Assembly (NCBI RefSeq): GCF_030268885.1
Contig: NZ_BSSA01000001.1
Span: 310,001-374,000 of the forward strand
Source of the DNA: Kitasatospora phosalacinea
GTDB taxonomy: Bacteria > Actinomycetota > Actinomycetes > Streptomycetales > Streptomycetaceae
DNA: 64,000 bases
Direction: 5' to 3'
The position numbers were made by a program, and so were the translations under genes. Shown in pieces: positions 55,722-64,000 of the stretch (positions are counted from its first letter, which is position 1; each line of letters begins with the position of its first letter). Below the pieces are notes generated by a model. It was not told the origin of the DNA, did no database searches, and worked only from the letters and a program-made list of their open reading frames with translations.

Positions 55722-58700
55722 TCAGGCGTTCTCGCGGGTGGTGTGGTGGACGGTGGAGCCGGTGCGGTGCTTGCGGACCAGGAGCTGGGCGGGGATGCGG
55801 GTGCGGAGGTCGGCGACGTGGCTGACGATGCCGACGGCGCGGTCGCGTTCGCGGAGGGAGTCGAGGACGTCCATGACCTCCTCGAGGGCGTTCTCGTCGA
55901 GGGTGCCGAAGCCCTCGTCGATGAAGAGGGTGTCCAGGGGCATGCCGCCGGTCTCGTCGGTGACCACGTCGGCGAGGCCGAGGGCCAGGGCGAGGGAGGC
56001 GAAGAAGGACTCGCCGCCGGAGAGGGTGGCGGTGTCGCGTTCGCGGCCGGTCCAGGCGTCGACGACGTGCAGGGAGAGGCCGGAGCGCTTGGTGCCGGAG
56101 ACCAGGCCGTCGCTGTGGACCAGGGTGTAGCGGCCGCCGGACATCTTCAGCAGGCGCCGGCTGGCGGCCGCTGCGACCTGCTCCAGGCGGGCGGCGAGGA
56201 CGTAGGACTCCAGGCGCATCCGCAGCGCGTTCTCCGCGGGGGCGCCCGCGAGCAGGGCGGCCAGGCGGCTGATCCGGGCGTGGGCGTCCAGGACGGGGGC
56301 GAGTTCGGCGGCCAGCGCGGCCAGGTCGCGGCCGATCCGGGCCAGGTCGGCGACCCGGGCGCGGGCCTGGTCGTGGGCCGAGCGGGCACGGGCGAGGCGT
56401 TCGTCGGCGCGGGCGGCCGCGGCGCGGGCCGGGCCGGTCTCCGCGGGCGGGAGTTCGGCGGCGGCCAGCAGGGCGGGGTCGGCGAGTTGGGCGGCGGCCA
56501 GTTCGAGGTCGGCGTCGAGCTGCTTGAACTTCCTTCGCAGCGCGTCGAGTTCGTACGGCGGCAGGGCTGCCGAGGCCAGCGCGGCCAGGTCGGGGAAGCC
56601 GGCGTCGCGGGCGGCGCGCAGCAGGGCCTCGGCGGTCTCCCGGTGGTGGGCGGTGGCCGCGGCGGTGGTGCGGGTCGCGTTCAGGGCGGCGGTGGTGGCG
56701 GTGGCGAGCGCGGTGACGGCGGCGGCGCGGGCGGCGACGGACGGGGCGTCGCCGCGGGCGGCGGAGAGCCGGGCGTCGAGAGTGGTGAGTTCGGCGGCCA
56801 GGGCGCCGAGTTGGCCGGTCAGGCGGGCGCTCTGCTCGCCCGCCTGGCGGAGCTGCTCGCGGTGGGCCGCGCCGTCCCGTTCCAGCCGCTCGAGTTGCTG
56901 GCCCAGCGGCAGCCAGCGTTCCGCCGCGTGCCGGAGCTGCTGCTGACGCTCCGCCAACTCGGAGAGAGAGGCGGTGAGTTCGGCGGCGGTGCGGCCTCCG
57001 GCGGCGGCCTCGGCGGCTGCGGCGGCCGCGGTGACGGTGCTCACCTGCTGGGCGGCGGCGGCGAGTTCGGCCTCGGCGGCGTGCTGGGCGGCGCGGGCGC
57101 GGCGTTCGTCCTCGGCGGTGACCTGCCCGGCCGCGGGCTCGGCGGGGGCCGGGTGCGCGGGGGAGCCGCACACCCGGCACGGGGCGCCGGGGGTCAGGGC
57201 GGCGGCCAACTCGGCGGCCATGCCCGCGAGTCGGCGCTCCTGGAGGTCCAGGGTGTGCTGCCGGGCGTCCTGTGCGGCGTCGGTGCGGGCGCGGACGACG
57301 TCCTCGGCGGCGGCGAGCTCGCCCAGCAGTCGCAGGTGCCGTTCGGCGGAGTGCAGCTGCTGCGTCAACTCCTCTTGCCGGGCGTCGAGTTGCTCCAGTT
57401 CGGCGCGGGCCTCCCGGGCGCCCTCGCGCTCCTGCTGGAGCCGCTTCAGCCTCTCCTCGAAGTCCTCCAGCCAGCGGCGGGAGTCCTCGGCCAGGGCCTC
57501 CGCCTCCTCGTGCCTGCGCTGCAGCCGGGCACGGTCGGCGAGCAGCGCGCCGTGGCGGGCCTCGTCGGCCGCGGCGGCCTCCAGGCGGCCGGTCTCGGCG
57601 CGCAACAGCCCCTCGGCGGCCTGCAGTTCCTCGACGCTGCCGAGCGGGGCGCCCCACCCGGCGGCGGCCGCGCGGGCGGCCAGGTCGGTGCGGCGGGCCT
57701 CCTCCTCGGCGGTGGCGGCGGCCAGCGCGGCCTGCGCGGCGCGGTGCGGGGCGCGCAGCGGGGCGGGGGCCTCGGCCGCCAGCGCGGCCTCCAACCGGGC
57801 CCGTTCCGGGGCGCAGCGGGCGGCCAGGTCGGTGAGCCGCAGCCGTTCCTGCTGGGCCTGCTGGTGGCGGTGCTGCCGTTCGGCGAGGGCGCTCTGCCGC
57901 TCCGACTGCTCGCGGGCGGCGGTCCGTTCGGCCTCGGCGGCGGCCAGGTGCAGAGCCGCGGCGTCGGCCCGTTCGACGGCGGCGGCGCGCAGCATCGCGG
58001 CCCAGCCGAGGGCCTCGGTGACCGGGGCGTCCTCGCCGGGGTGGTGGGCGGCCGCGTCGGCGGCCAGCGGCCCGGCGGCCTCCTCGGCGCGGGCCAGCAG
58101 GGCGTGCACCCGCTGCCGTCCGCCGAGCACCTCGCGCTCGTGGCGCAGCCGCAGCTCGGCCGTCCAGCGTTCCAGCTGCTCGAAGCGGCTGGTGTCGAAG
58201 AGCCGGCCGAGGAGTTCGGCGCGCTGCTTGGAGTCGGCCCGCAGGAAGCGGGCGAAGTCGCCCTGCGGGAGCAGCACCACCTGGCAGAACTGCTCGCGGT
58301 TCATGCCCAGCAGCCTGGTCAGCTCCTCGCCCGCCTCCTGGTGCGAGCGGCTGACCGCGACCCAGCCGGGCGCGCCCTCCCCGGCGTCGGCGGCCCACTC
58401 GCGCAGCAGGGTCTGCGCCTTCTCCGGGGTCAGGCCGGTGCCGCGCTTCTTGGGGCGCCACTGCTCGGGGCTGCGGGTGACCTCCAGCCGCCGCCCGCCG
58501 AGCGTCACCTCCAGCACCACCTCGGTGCGCACGCCGGGGGCGGCGTGGTCGCTGCGCACCCCGTTGCTGCGGCGGGTGCCGGGCAGTTCGCCGTACAGGG
58601 CGTAGCAGACCGCGTCCAGGACGCTGCTCTTGCCCGCGCCGGTGGCGCCGCGCAGCAGGAACAGGCCGGCCGCGGAGAGCCGGTCGAAGTCGACCCGCTC

Positions 58701-58751
58701 GGTGCCCGCGAACGGGCCGAAGGCGGTGACGGTGAGCCGGTGCAGCCTCAT
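55722..58751 (-). CDS. sbcC: SbcC ATPase subunit of the SbcCD nuclease
   Basis: The protein has 1009 residues, a typical length, ATG with GGAGGA upstream. The N-terminal Walker A is LLRGATGAGKSSVLDAV (residues about 32-48). Two long coiled-coil arms rich in Ala, Glu, Arg and Leu surround the zinc hook APCRVCGSPAHPAP near residue 525. The C-terminal half has the signature LSGGESFFASLALALGLADV and Walker B TLFIDEGFGTLDENALEEV. With SbcD it forms a Mre11-Rad50-like complex that opens DNA hairpins and processes breaks. It lies 31 bp downstream of sbcD. Confidence 0.95.
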   Translation of the reverse strand: MRLHRLTVTAFGPFAGTERVDFDRLSAAGLFLLRGATGAGKSSVLDAVCYALYGELPGTRRSNGVRSDHAAPGVRTEVVLEVTLGGRRLEVTRSPEQWRPKKRGTGLTPEKAQTLLREWAADAGEGAPGWVAVSRSHQEAGEELTRLLGMNREQFCQVVLLPQGDFARFLRADSKQRAELLGRLFDTSRFEQLERWTAELRLRHEREVLGGRQRVHALLARAEEAAGPLAADAAAHHPGEDAPVTEALGWAAMLRAAAVERADAAALHLAAAEAERTAAREQSERQSALAERQHRHQQAQQERLRLTDLAARCAPERARLEAALAAEAPAPLRAPHRAAQAALAAATAEEEARRTDLAARAAAAGWGAPLGSVEELQAAEGLLRAETGRLEAAAADEARHGALLADRARLQRRHEEAEALAEDSRRWLEDFEERLKRLQQEREGAREARAELEQLDARQEELTQQLHSAERHLRLLGELAAAEDVVRARTDAAQDARQHTLDLQERRLAGMAAELAAALTPGAPCRVCGSPAHPAPAEPAAGQVTAEDERRARAAQHAAEAELAAAAQQVSTVTAAAAAAEAAAGGRTAAELTASLSELAERQQQLRHAAERWLPLGQQLERLERDGAAHREQLRQAGEQSARLTGQLGALAAELTTLDARLSAARGDAPSVAARAAAVTALATATTAALNATRTTAAATAHHRETAEALLRAARDAGFPDLAALASAALPPYELDALRRKFKQLDADLELAAAQLADPALLAAAELPPAETGPARAAAARADERLARARSAHDQARARVADLARIGRDLAALAAELAPVLDAHARISRLAALLAGAPAENALRMRLESYVLAARLEQVAAAASRRLLKMSGGRYTLVHSDGLVSGTKRSGLSLHVVDAWTGRERDTATLSGGESFFASLALALGLADVVTDETGGMPLDTLFIDEGFGTLDENALEEVMDVLDSLRERDRAVGIVSHVADLRTRIPAQLLVRKHRTGSTVHHTTRENA

Positions 58752-58782
58752 CGGGCGTCCTCCAGGGGGCGGGGGCGGGGCC

Positions 58783-59955
58783 TCACCGGGCGTTCTCCTC
58801 GGCCCGGGCGGCGGCGGTGCGGCGCACCGCCTCCAGGCCCTCCAGCAGCCAGGCCCGCTCGCCGCCGTCGAGCGCGCGGCCGGGGCGGACGTGCGCGACG
58901 AAGCCCTCCACCACCTCCCGGTCGGTGCGCCCGCTGACCCGCTGGGCGTACGAGGCCCGGTCGGTGCGCTCGCCGCCCTCCGGGTCGAAGAGCAGCTGCA
59001 GGGTGTGCGGGAAGCGGGCGCGCAGCCGCTCCATCGCGTCGGCCGGGCGGACCGGGTCGGTCAGGGTGGCCTGCACCCAGCGGTCGACGGCGTACTCGTG
59101 CTCCTCGTCGTCCAGCAGCTCCGCCAGGCGGCCCCGCAGCCGGGCCAGTTCGCGCGGCACCGGGCAGTACACCCGCCGGGCCTCGACGGCGCCCGCCGCG
59201 TCCAGGTCGACCAGCCACATCGACTTGCGGTGCGCCGTCTCCGAGAAGGAGTACGCCAGCGGGGAGCCGGAGTAGCGCAGGTGCGGGGCCAGGGTCTGGC
59301 AGCCGTGCAGGTGGCCGAGCGCCACGTAGTGCACGCCGTCGAAGACCGCGGCGGGGACGGACTGCACGCCGCCGACCGCGATGTCCCGCTCGCTGTCGCT
59401 GGGGGCGCCGCCGGTGACGAAGGCGTGCGCCAGCACCACGGCCCGGGTGCCCGCGGGGCGGGCGGCCAGGTCGGCGCGGACGCCGTCCATCGCCGCGGCC
59501 AGCACCTGCTCGTGGCCGCCCCCGGCCAGGCCCAGGCGCTCGCGGACCAGGGCGGGCTCCAGGTACGGCAGCCCGTACACGGCGACCGGGCCGTGCTCGT
59601 CGGCGAGCAGGACGGGCTCGGCCAGGGCGCCCGGGTCGGTGCGCAGGTGGATGCCGGAGCGGTCGAGCAGCCGGGAGGCGGTGCCCAGGCGGCGGGCCGA
59701 GTCGTGGTTGCCGGAGATGAAGACCGCGGGCACGCCCAGTTCGGACAGCCGCCACAGCGCCTCGTCGAACAGCGCGACCGCCTCCAGGCCGGGCAGCGCC
59801 CGGTCGTAGACGTCCCCCGCGACCAGCACCGCGTCGACCCGCTCGGCGGCGACGGTCGCCACCAGGTGGTCCAGGAAGACCTGCTGCGCGGCGTGCAGGC
59901 TCTCCCGGTGGAAGGACCGGCCCAGGTGCCAGTCCGAGGTGTGCAGCAGCCTCAC
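58783..59955 (-). CDS. sbcD: SbcD nuclease subunit
   Basis: The GTG at 59955 (VRLLHTSDWHLGR) with GGGGAGC upstream gives 390 residues; an upstream ATG at 60021 adds 22 residues before the conserved start and is less likely. Calcineurin-like phosphoesterase motifs: HTSDWHLGR, AGDVYDRALP, FISGNHDSARR, VLAHAFVTGG and ALGHLHGCQ, which bind two Mn ions. It is the nuclease partner of SbcC, in an operon with it. A genome rich in long hairpins, as seen throughout this window, is a natural setting for the pair. Confidence 0.95.
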   Translation of the reverse strand: MRLLHTSDWHLGRSFHRESLHAAQQVFLDHLVATVAAERVDAVLVAGDVYDRALPGLEAVALFDEALWRLSELGVPAVFISGNHDSARRLGTASRLLDRSGIHLRTDPGALAEPVLLADEHGPVAVYGLPYLEPALVRERLGLAGGGHEQVLAAAMDGVRADLAARPAGTRAVVLAHAFVTGGAPSDSERDIAVGGVQSVPAAVFDGVHYVALGHLHGCQTLAPHLRYSGSPLAYSFSETAHRKSMWLVDLDAAGAVEARRVYCPVPRELARLRGRLAELLDDEEHEYAVDRWVQATLTDPVRPADAMERLRARFPHTLQLLFDPEGGERTDRASYAQRVSGRTDREVVEGFVAHVRPGRALDGGERAWLLEGLEAVRRTAAARAEENAR

Positions 59956-60158
59956 TCGCCCGCTCCCCGCCGCATCGCCCTGCCGCCCCTCGTCCGTCCG
60001 GTGCTCAGGTACGAGTATCACAGGTCCCGGACACCGCTCCGGGACCGCCTTAGCAGACGCGGTGACCCGGGTGGCGGTCGGGGCTGTTCATCGGTCGGGT
60101 GTTCGGGGAAGATCATCAGGTGGTGCGGCGGGCCGGCCGGAGAGCGGAGGGAGTGGCG

Positions 60159-60752
60159 ATGGGCATCGAGTACAGCCCGGAGATCTCCGACCTGCTCGGA
60201 CGGGTGCGCCGCCGCCCCAACGCGGGCTGGCCGTGGCGGCCGGGGGAGCAGGTGCCGGCCGGGCTGACGGTCAAGCAGTCCTGGGGGTGGCTGTTCGCGC
60301 CGGACGGGCGGGTGCTGACGCTGGTCAACCCGCGGGACGGCGTGGTCAGCCTGCCGGGCGGGTCGCTGGAGCCGGAGGACGGCGGCGACCCGGGCAGCGC
60401 GCTGGCCCGGGAGGCGGGCGAGGAGGCCCAGGCGGTCATCGAGGGGCCGGTGTACCTCGGCTACCTGTACGACCGGGTCGGCTCGGCCAACGGCGGCCAC
60501 GAGTGCGCCCGGGTGCGGATGGCCGCGGCGCTGCGCGCGGTGGGCCCGTCGGCGCCGGACCCGGCCTCGGGGCGGCACTACCGGCGGCTGCTGGTGGCGC
60601 CGGGGCTGGCGGTGGAGCTGCTCGGCTGGGGGATGCCGGGGCTGCGGCAGGCGCGGGCGGCGGTCGCGGCGGCGGCCGCGCGCTGGGGCGTGCCGGTGCG
60701 GGCGGACGAGACGATCGAGGAAGTGCCGTTCGCGGGCTGCCGGTTCCGCTGA
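60159..60752 (+). CDS. NUDIX hydrolase
   Basis: The protein has 197 residues from the ATG at 60159, preceded by CGGAGGG. The NUDIX box starts GGSLEPEDGG and ends AREAGEEAQAV, keeping the RE..EE metal ligands but with about three extra residues before the REAGEE helix compared with the canonical spacing. An N-terminal extension of about 45 residues precedes it (PEISDLLGRVRRRPNAGWPWRPG). Substrate (nucleoside diphosphate derivative) unknown. Divergent from sbcDC, but no functional link is evident. Confidence 0.87.
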   Translation: MGIEYSPEISDLLGRVRRRPNAGWPWRPGEQVPAGLTVKQSWGWLFAPDGRVLTLVNPRDGVVSLPGGSLEPEDGGDPGSALAREAGEEAQAVIEGPVYLGYLYDRVGSANGGHECARVRMAAALRAVGPSAPDPASGRHYRRLLVAPGLAVELLGWGMPGLRQARAAVAAAAARWGVPVRADETIEEVPFAGCRFR

Positions 60753-60960
60753 GGAGGCGGACGCTCCCGTTCCGTCGGAACGGCGCTCCGGAGGGTCGTC
60801 GGGGGGATTTCTGCAGCCCAGGTCAGGGGTGGGTCTGCGCGCGTAGCGGACGTTGGGGCCCCGTTCGGTGAGTGTTCGTCAATTTCTTTGGCATGACCGC
60901 TTCCGCGGGGGGCTACCGACTGGTATCCAAGTGTGGCCTGCGTCACTCCTGGAGGATCAG

Positions 60961-61758
60961 ATGTCTCGCGTCCGTGCCGTCACCGTCGCGCTCACCGCGG
61001 CGGCCCTCTCCGTCACCACCCTCGTCGCCGCCACCCAGGCGAGCGCCGCCGGGGTCAACTACGTCGCCCTCGGCGACTCGTACTCGGCCGGCGTCGGCTC
61101 CGGCAGCTACACCAGCGACAGCGGCAGTTGCAGCCGCAGCACCAAGGCGTACCCGTACCTGTGGAAGACCGCGCACGCGCCGACCTCGTTCTCCTTCGTG
61201 GCCTGTTCGGGCGCGCGGACCGACGACGTGGTGGCCAACCAGCTGAGCGCGCTGAGCAGTTCGACCACGCTGGTGTCGATCACCATCGGCGGCAACGACG
61301 CGGGCTTCGCCTCCACCATGCAGACCTGCGTGCTGGACAGCGAGAGCGCCTGCCTGAGCGCCGTCAGCGCGGCCCAGAGCTACGCCACCAACACGCTGCC
61401 GGGCAAGCTCACCAGCCTCTACGGGCAGATCAAGGCGAAGGCGCCCAACGCGCACGTGGTGGTGCTCGGCTACCCGCACCTCTACCAGGTGCCCGGCACC
61501 TGCATCTTCGGCATCTCGAACACCAAGCGGACCGCGATCAACGGCGCGGCAGACACCCTGGACACGGTGATCGCCAAGCAGGCGGCGAACGCCGGGTTCA
61601 CCTTCAAGGACGTCCGGACGGCCTTCTCCGGGCACGAGATCTGCGGTTCCTCCACCCAGTGGCTGAACAGCACCACGCTGCCGATCAGCGACAGCTACCA
61701 CCCGAACTCGACCGGCCAGGCCAACGGTTACCTGCCGCTGTTCAGCGCCGCGGCCTGA
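60961..61758 (+). CDS. Secreted SGNH/GDSL lipase-esterase
   Basis: The protein has 265 residues, ATG with GGAGG five bases upstream. The signal peptide ends near residue 29 (VTTLVAATQASA). Block I GDSYSAG with the catalytic Ser40, block III GGNDAG, and block V DSYHPN with the catalytic Asp and His. Paired cysteines (SGSCSR, VACSG, MQTCVL, ACLSA, GTCIF, HEICG) suggest three disulfides, as in the secreted lipases of Streptomyces coelicolor and S. rimosus. It would hydrolyse acyl esters outside the cell. A strong terminator follows. Confidence 0.92.
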   Translation: MSRVRAVTVALTAAALSVTTLVAATQASAAGVNYVALGDSYSAGVGSGSYTSDSGSCSRSTKAYPYLWKTAHAPTSFSFVACSGARTDDVVANQLSALSSSTTLVSITIGGNDAGFASTMQTCVLDSESACLSAVSAAQSYATNTLPGKLTSLYGQIKAKAPNAHVVVLGYPHLYQVPGTCIFGISNTKRTAINGAADTLDTVIAKQAANAGFTFKDVRTAFSGHEICGSSTQWLNSTTLPISDSYHPNSTGQANGYLPLFSAAA

Positions 61759-61795
61759 TCCGTGCGGTAGACCGCGAGGCGTCCGTGGGGGACGA

Positions 61796-61838
61796 ACACC
61801 GGTGGCCGGGCCCGTCGTTCGGGCCCGGCCACCGGTGT
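61796..61838. terminator. Bidirectional terminator with perfect 19-bp stem
   Basis: The arms 61796-61814 and 61820-61838 (ACACCGGTGGCCGGGCCCG and its exact complement) enclose TCGTT. It lies between the convergent lipase and polysaccharide deacetylase genes, 8 bases from the latter's stop. Confidence 0.9.
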
Positions 61839-61846
61839 CGCGGGGC

Positions 61847-62965
61847 TCAGTGCAGGTAGTCGGTGAGCGCCGCGGGCCGCAGGCCCGCCCGGGCGGCCGC
61901 GTCCAGGGTGCGCTGCAGGTCGCCGGTCAGGGTGTCGGTGAAGTGCAGGATGACGATGTCGCCGGCCTGCAGCGCGCCGCCGGGGTGGGAGGTGTTCGAG
62001 GCGCCCCAGCCGAAGTCGGCGTTCGCGGTGACCAGGTGCGTCATGCCGCAGTTGGCGGCGGCCTGCCGGGTGTCGGCGTTCCAGGCGAAGTACGGCGGGC
62101 GGAACAGTGTCGGGACGGTGCCGTAGTGGGCGGTGACCGCGTCCCGGGCGTCGCAGATCTCGGCCTGCTGCTCGGCGAGCGACAGGGTGGTCAGGTCGCG
62201 GTGCGAGACGCTGTGGTCCTCGATCGCGGAACCGGGCACGGCGGTGGCCCGGGCGAAGAAGTCGGGCTCGAAGCCCTCCGGCATCGGCAGCGGGAACGCG
62301 GTGACCGGGACCTTCCGGTCGGCGATCAGCTGCGCGGCCGCCGGGTCGCGCGTCCAGCCGTCGTCGACGGTGACGAAGACGACCGGATCGGCGGTCGGCA
62401 CGCTGGTGGCCGCCGGCGCGGGCGCCGGGCTGTCGCCGCTCACCTCGACGTCGTCCACCGCGATCGGACCCTGGCCGTACCAGCCGTGCACGTACAGCTG
62501 CACCGAGGTGGTGGCCGCCCCGGTGGTGAAGGAGGTGGTCAGCTGCTGCCAGCCGTCGCCGGTGGCGGCCGTCCAGGCGGGGGAGACGTCGTGGCCGGTG
62601 CCGGTGGCGCCGAGGAAGGCGTACGAGCCGCGCACCCAGGCGCGGTAGGTGTAGGTGGTGTTCGGACGCACCGCGAGGGTCTGGGTGCACTGTCCGGTGG
62701 AGTCGGCCGAGGCGGGGGTGACCACCAGGGCGGAGCCGCCGGTGCGGGCCGCGGCGGTGACCGCGCCCTCGCCCGCCGCGCAGTGCCAGCCGGGGATCGA
62801 GCCCCAGTCGGCCAGCGGCAGGGCGGGGATCTCGAAGCCGGGGTTGGTCGCCAGGTTCGGCGCGGGGGCCGCGGCGTCCGCGTGCGCGGCCGGGGCGGTG
62901 CCGAGGCCGGCCAGCGCGGCGGTGGCGGCGAGGGCCGCGAGGCGGCGGCGGGCGGAACCGATCAC
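61847..62965 (-). CDS. Secreted polysaccharide deacetylase with N-terminal carbohydrate-binding-like domain
   Basis: A GTG start with GGAG upstream gives 372 residues. Signal peptide to about residue 30 (LAALAATAALAGLGTAPAAHA). Residues 35-175 form a jelly-roll CBM4_9-like domain (NLATNPGFEIP, TYTYRAWVRGSYAFLG, VQLYVHGWYGQGPIAVDDVEVSG). Residues 190-372 are a NodB domain: FVTVDDGWT (catalytic and metal Asp, about 199-200), HSVSH (metal His 251 and 255), LFRPPYFAWN and IVILHFTD. It removes acetyl groups from chitin, xylan or peptidoglycan outside the cell. Convergent with the GDSL esterase. Confidence 0.9.
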   Translation of the reverse strand: MIGSARRRLAALAATAALAGLGTAPAAHADAAAPAPNLATNPGFEIPALPLADWGSIPGWHCAAGEGAVTAAARTGGSALVVTPASADSTGQCTQTLAVRPNTTYTYRAWVRGSYAFLGATGTGHDVSPAWTAATGDGWQQLTTSFTTGAATTSVQLYVHGWYGQGPIAVDDVEVSGDSPAPAPAATSVPTADPVVFVTVDDGWTRDPAAAQLIADRKVPVTAFPLPMPEGFEPDFFARATAVPGSAIEDHSVSHRDLTTLSLAEQQAEICDARDAVTAHYGTVPTLFRPPYFAWNADTRQAAANCGMTHLVTANADFGWGASNTSHPGGALQAGDIVILHFTDTLTGDLQRTLDAAARAGLRPAALTDYLH

Positions 62966-63116
62966 GGGTCAACTCCAGTGTGGGGGACGGGCGGAGGAGT
63001 GACTCCCGGAGGGGGCGGGGGTCGGTGGGGGCCCTGCCGCACCAGGCCGCAGCACACAATGGACTGGACCAATCGCGGCGGTCAAGCGGAACGGCCCAAC
63101 CGGCGGGCGAGATCGG

Positions 63117-64000
63117 TCAACCGGCGTAGAGCTCCTCGATGTCCTGCGCGTAGCGCTCCGCCACCGCCGAGCGGCGGATCTTCAACGAGGGCGTCAGCAG
63201 TCCGTCCTCCACCGAGAACTCGCGCGGCAGCAGGCGGAACGCCCGGATCGACTCGGCCCGCGACACCGTGGTGTTCGCCGCCCCCACCGCCCGCTGCACC
63301 TCCTGGTGCAGCTCCGGGTCCGACAGCGCCTGCCACACGTCCAGCGGCGGCCGCCCGCGGGCCCGCAGCCAGTGCGCCAGCGCCACCGGGTCCAGCGTGA
63401 TCAGTGCCGCCAGGTACGGCCGGTCGTCGCCCACCACCAGGCACTGGGCGACCAGCGGGTGCCTGCGCACCCGCTCCTCCAGCACCGCCGGGGCCAGGTT
63501 CTTGCCGCTGGAGGTGACGATCACCTCCTTCTTGCGGCCGGTCAGCACCAGGTAGCCGTCCTCGTCCAGCTCGCCCAGGTCGCCGGTGGCCAGCCAGCCC
63601 CGGCACAGCGCCTCGTCCGAGCAGCGCGGGTGGTTGAGGTACCCGGAGAACACCCCCGGCCCCTTCACCCACACCTCGCCGTCCTCGGCGATCGCCACCG
63701 TCGAGCCCGGCAGCGGCCGGCCCACCGTGCCGAACTTCGCCCGCCGCAGCGGGTTCGCGGTCACCGGCGCGGACGACTCGGTCAGCCCGTAGCCCTCGTA
63801 CACCGTCACGCCCGCGCCCGCGAAGAACAGTCCCAGCTCCCGCGCCAGCACCGACCCGCCCGACATCACCGTCCGCACCCGGCCGCCCAGCACCGCCCGG
63901 ACCCGCTGGTACACCATCCGCTCGTACGCCGCGTGCCGCAGCCGCAGCGCGGGCGAGGGGCCCGGGCCGCGGCGGTGGGCCCGGCGCTCGCGGGCCGCCG
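63117..64000 (-). CDS. Long-chain fatty-acid-CoA ligase (AMP-forming), N-terminal part outside window
   Basis: The frame is open to the last base of the window, so the start lies beyond it. The visible C-terminal 294 residues contain VRTVMSGGSVLARELGLFFAGAG, the adenylate-forming core VYEGYGLTESSAPVTAN, GELDEDGYLVLTGRKKEVIVTSSGKNLAP (hinge and A8 loop) and PSLKIRRSAV near the end, where the catalytic lysine of this family sits (SLKIRR). This matches FadD15-type ligases that activate fatty acids as acyl-AMP and then acyl-CoA. The stretch 63918-64000 reads in frame with an Arg/His-rich insert common before this core. Confidence 0.9.
   Translation of the reverse strand, partial: AARERRAHRRGPGPSPALRLRHAAYERMVYQRVRAVLGGRVRTVMSGGSVLARELGLFFAGAGVTVYEGYGLTESSAPVTANPLRRAKFGTVGRPLPGSTVAIAEDGEVWVKGPGVFSGYLNHPRCSDEALCRGWLATGDLGELDEDGYLVLTGRKKEVIVTSSGKNLAPAVLEERVRRHPLVAQCLVVGDDRPYLAALITLDPVALAHWLRARGRPPLDVWQALSDPELHQEVQRAVGAANTTVSRAESIRAFRLLPREFSVEDGLLTPSLKIRRSAVAERYAQDIEELYAG

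Noticed and set aside
1..64000. Search by eye for tRNA, rRNA, insertion sequences, integrases and attachment sites
   Set aside because: None recognised. No transposase-like protein and no cloverleaf-like sequence with a CCA-proximal T-loop motif was found; small RNAs cannot be excluded by reading alone.

Overview
The window is 64 kb of very GC-rich DNA with the third-codon GC bias of a streptomycete. A complete conservon (cvnABCD), an LAETG sortase-anchored protein, an ECF41 sigma factor, a DmdR-type iron box and many GTGA/ATGA start-stop overlaps all point to Streptomycetaceae (Streptomyces or Kitasatospora); I cannot decide the genus. There is no rRNA, tRNA, CRISPR array, transposase, integrase or phage gene. 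Gene order looks like chromosomal arm or semi-core sequence made of many short, independently terminated units.

Layout. 1-3.2 kb: secreted polysaccharide degradation (end of a GH43 enzyme, a GH5 endoglucanase). 3.2-3.9 kb: a decayed formyltransferase/EF-hand pseudogene and a 14-bp tandem repeat. 3.9-10.3 kb: a Tat-exported flavin oxidase of cytokinin-dehydrogenase type, an EamA exporter, a large RING plus TerD-like protein and an SMI1/KNR4 protein. 10.4-14.8 kb: the molybdate importer modABC, divergent from a cytochrome P450. 14.9-16.6 kb: a sortase substrate and an LppU-like membrane protein. 16.9-21.8 kb: an MHYT membrane sensor followed by the conservon cvnABCD. 21.8-25.9 kb: an ECF sigma factor with its membrane partner, an MFS exporter and a degenerate alpha/beta hydrolase. 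25.9-34.3 kb: a membrane protein facing a NarL-type two-component system, two unknown proteins, and dctA facing a CitA/CitB-type two-component system. 34.3-39 kb: a methyltransferase, an iron-boxed diaminobutyrate aminotransferase/decarboxylase pair and an inositol monophosphatase family protein. 39-44.5 kb: a MerR regulator divergent from a Baeyer-Villiger monooxygenase/hydrolase/dehydrogenase operon, then another dehydrogenase. 44.6-49.3 kb: an ABC exporter, an ECF41 sigma factor divergent from a SnoaL-LUD fusion, and an F420-reductase-like protein. 49.4-52.5 kb: a PlsC acyltransferase and a glycosyltransferase/CDP-glycerol transferase. 53-56 kb: small proteins, YjbQ and a hydrolase. 55.7-60 kb: sbcCD. 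60.1-64 kb: a NUDIX protein, a secreted GDSL lipase, a secreted polysaccharide deacetylase and the C-terminal part of a long-chain acyl-CoA ligase.

How the parts work together. The clearest modules are molybdate uptake (modABC), conservon signalling beside an MHYT sensor, C4-dicarboxylate uptake under a dedicated two-component system, iron-regulated 1,3-diaminopropane formation without an adjacent siderophore synthetase, and a three-step oxidation operon (BVMO, esterase, dehydrogenase) under a MerR protein. Regulatory DNA is unusually legible. There are perfect palindromes or inverted repeats next to modA, the NarL-type system, the BVMO operon, the ABC exporter and the teichoic-type transferase, and a strong ECF41-like promoter in front of the ECF41 gene itself. 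A family of C-G-G-G-G-A-A-C hairpin elements recurs in four intergenic gaps. All functional calls come from motif reading; no database search was run.
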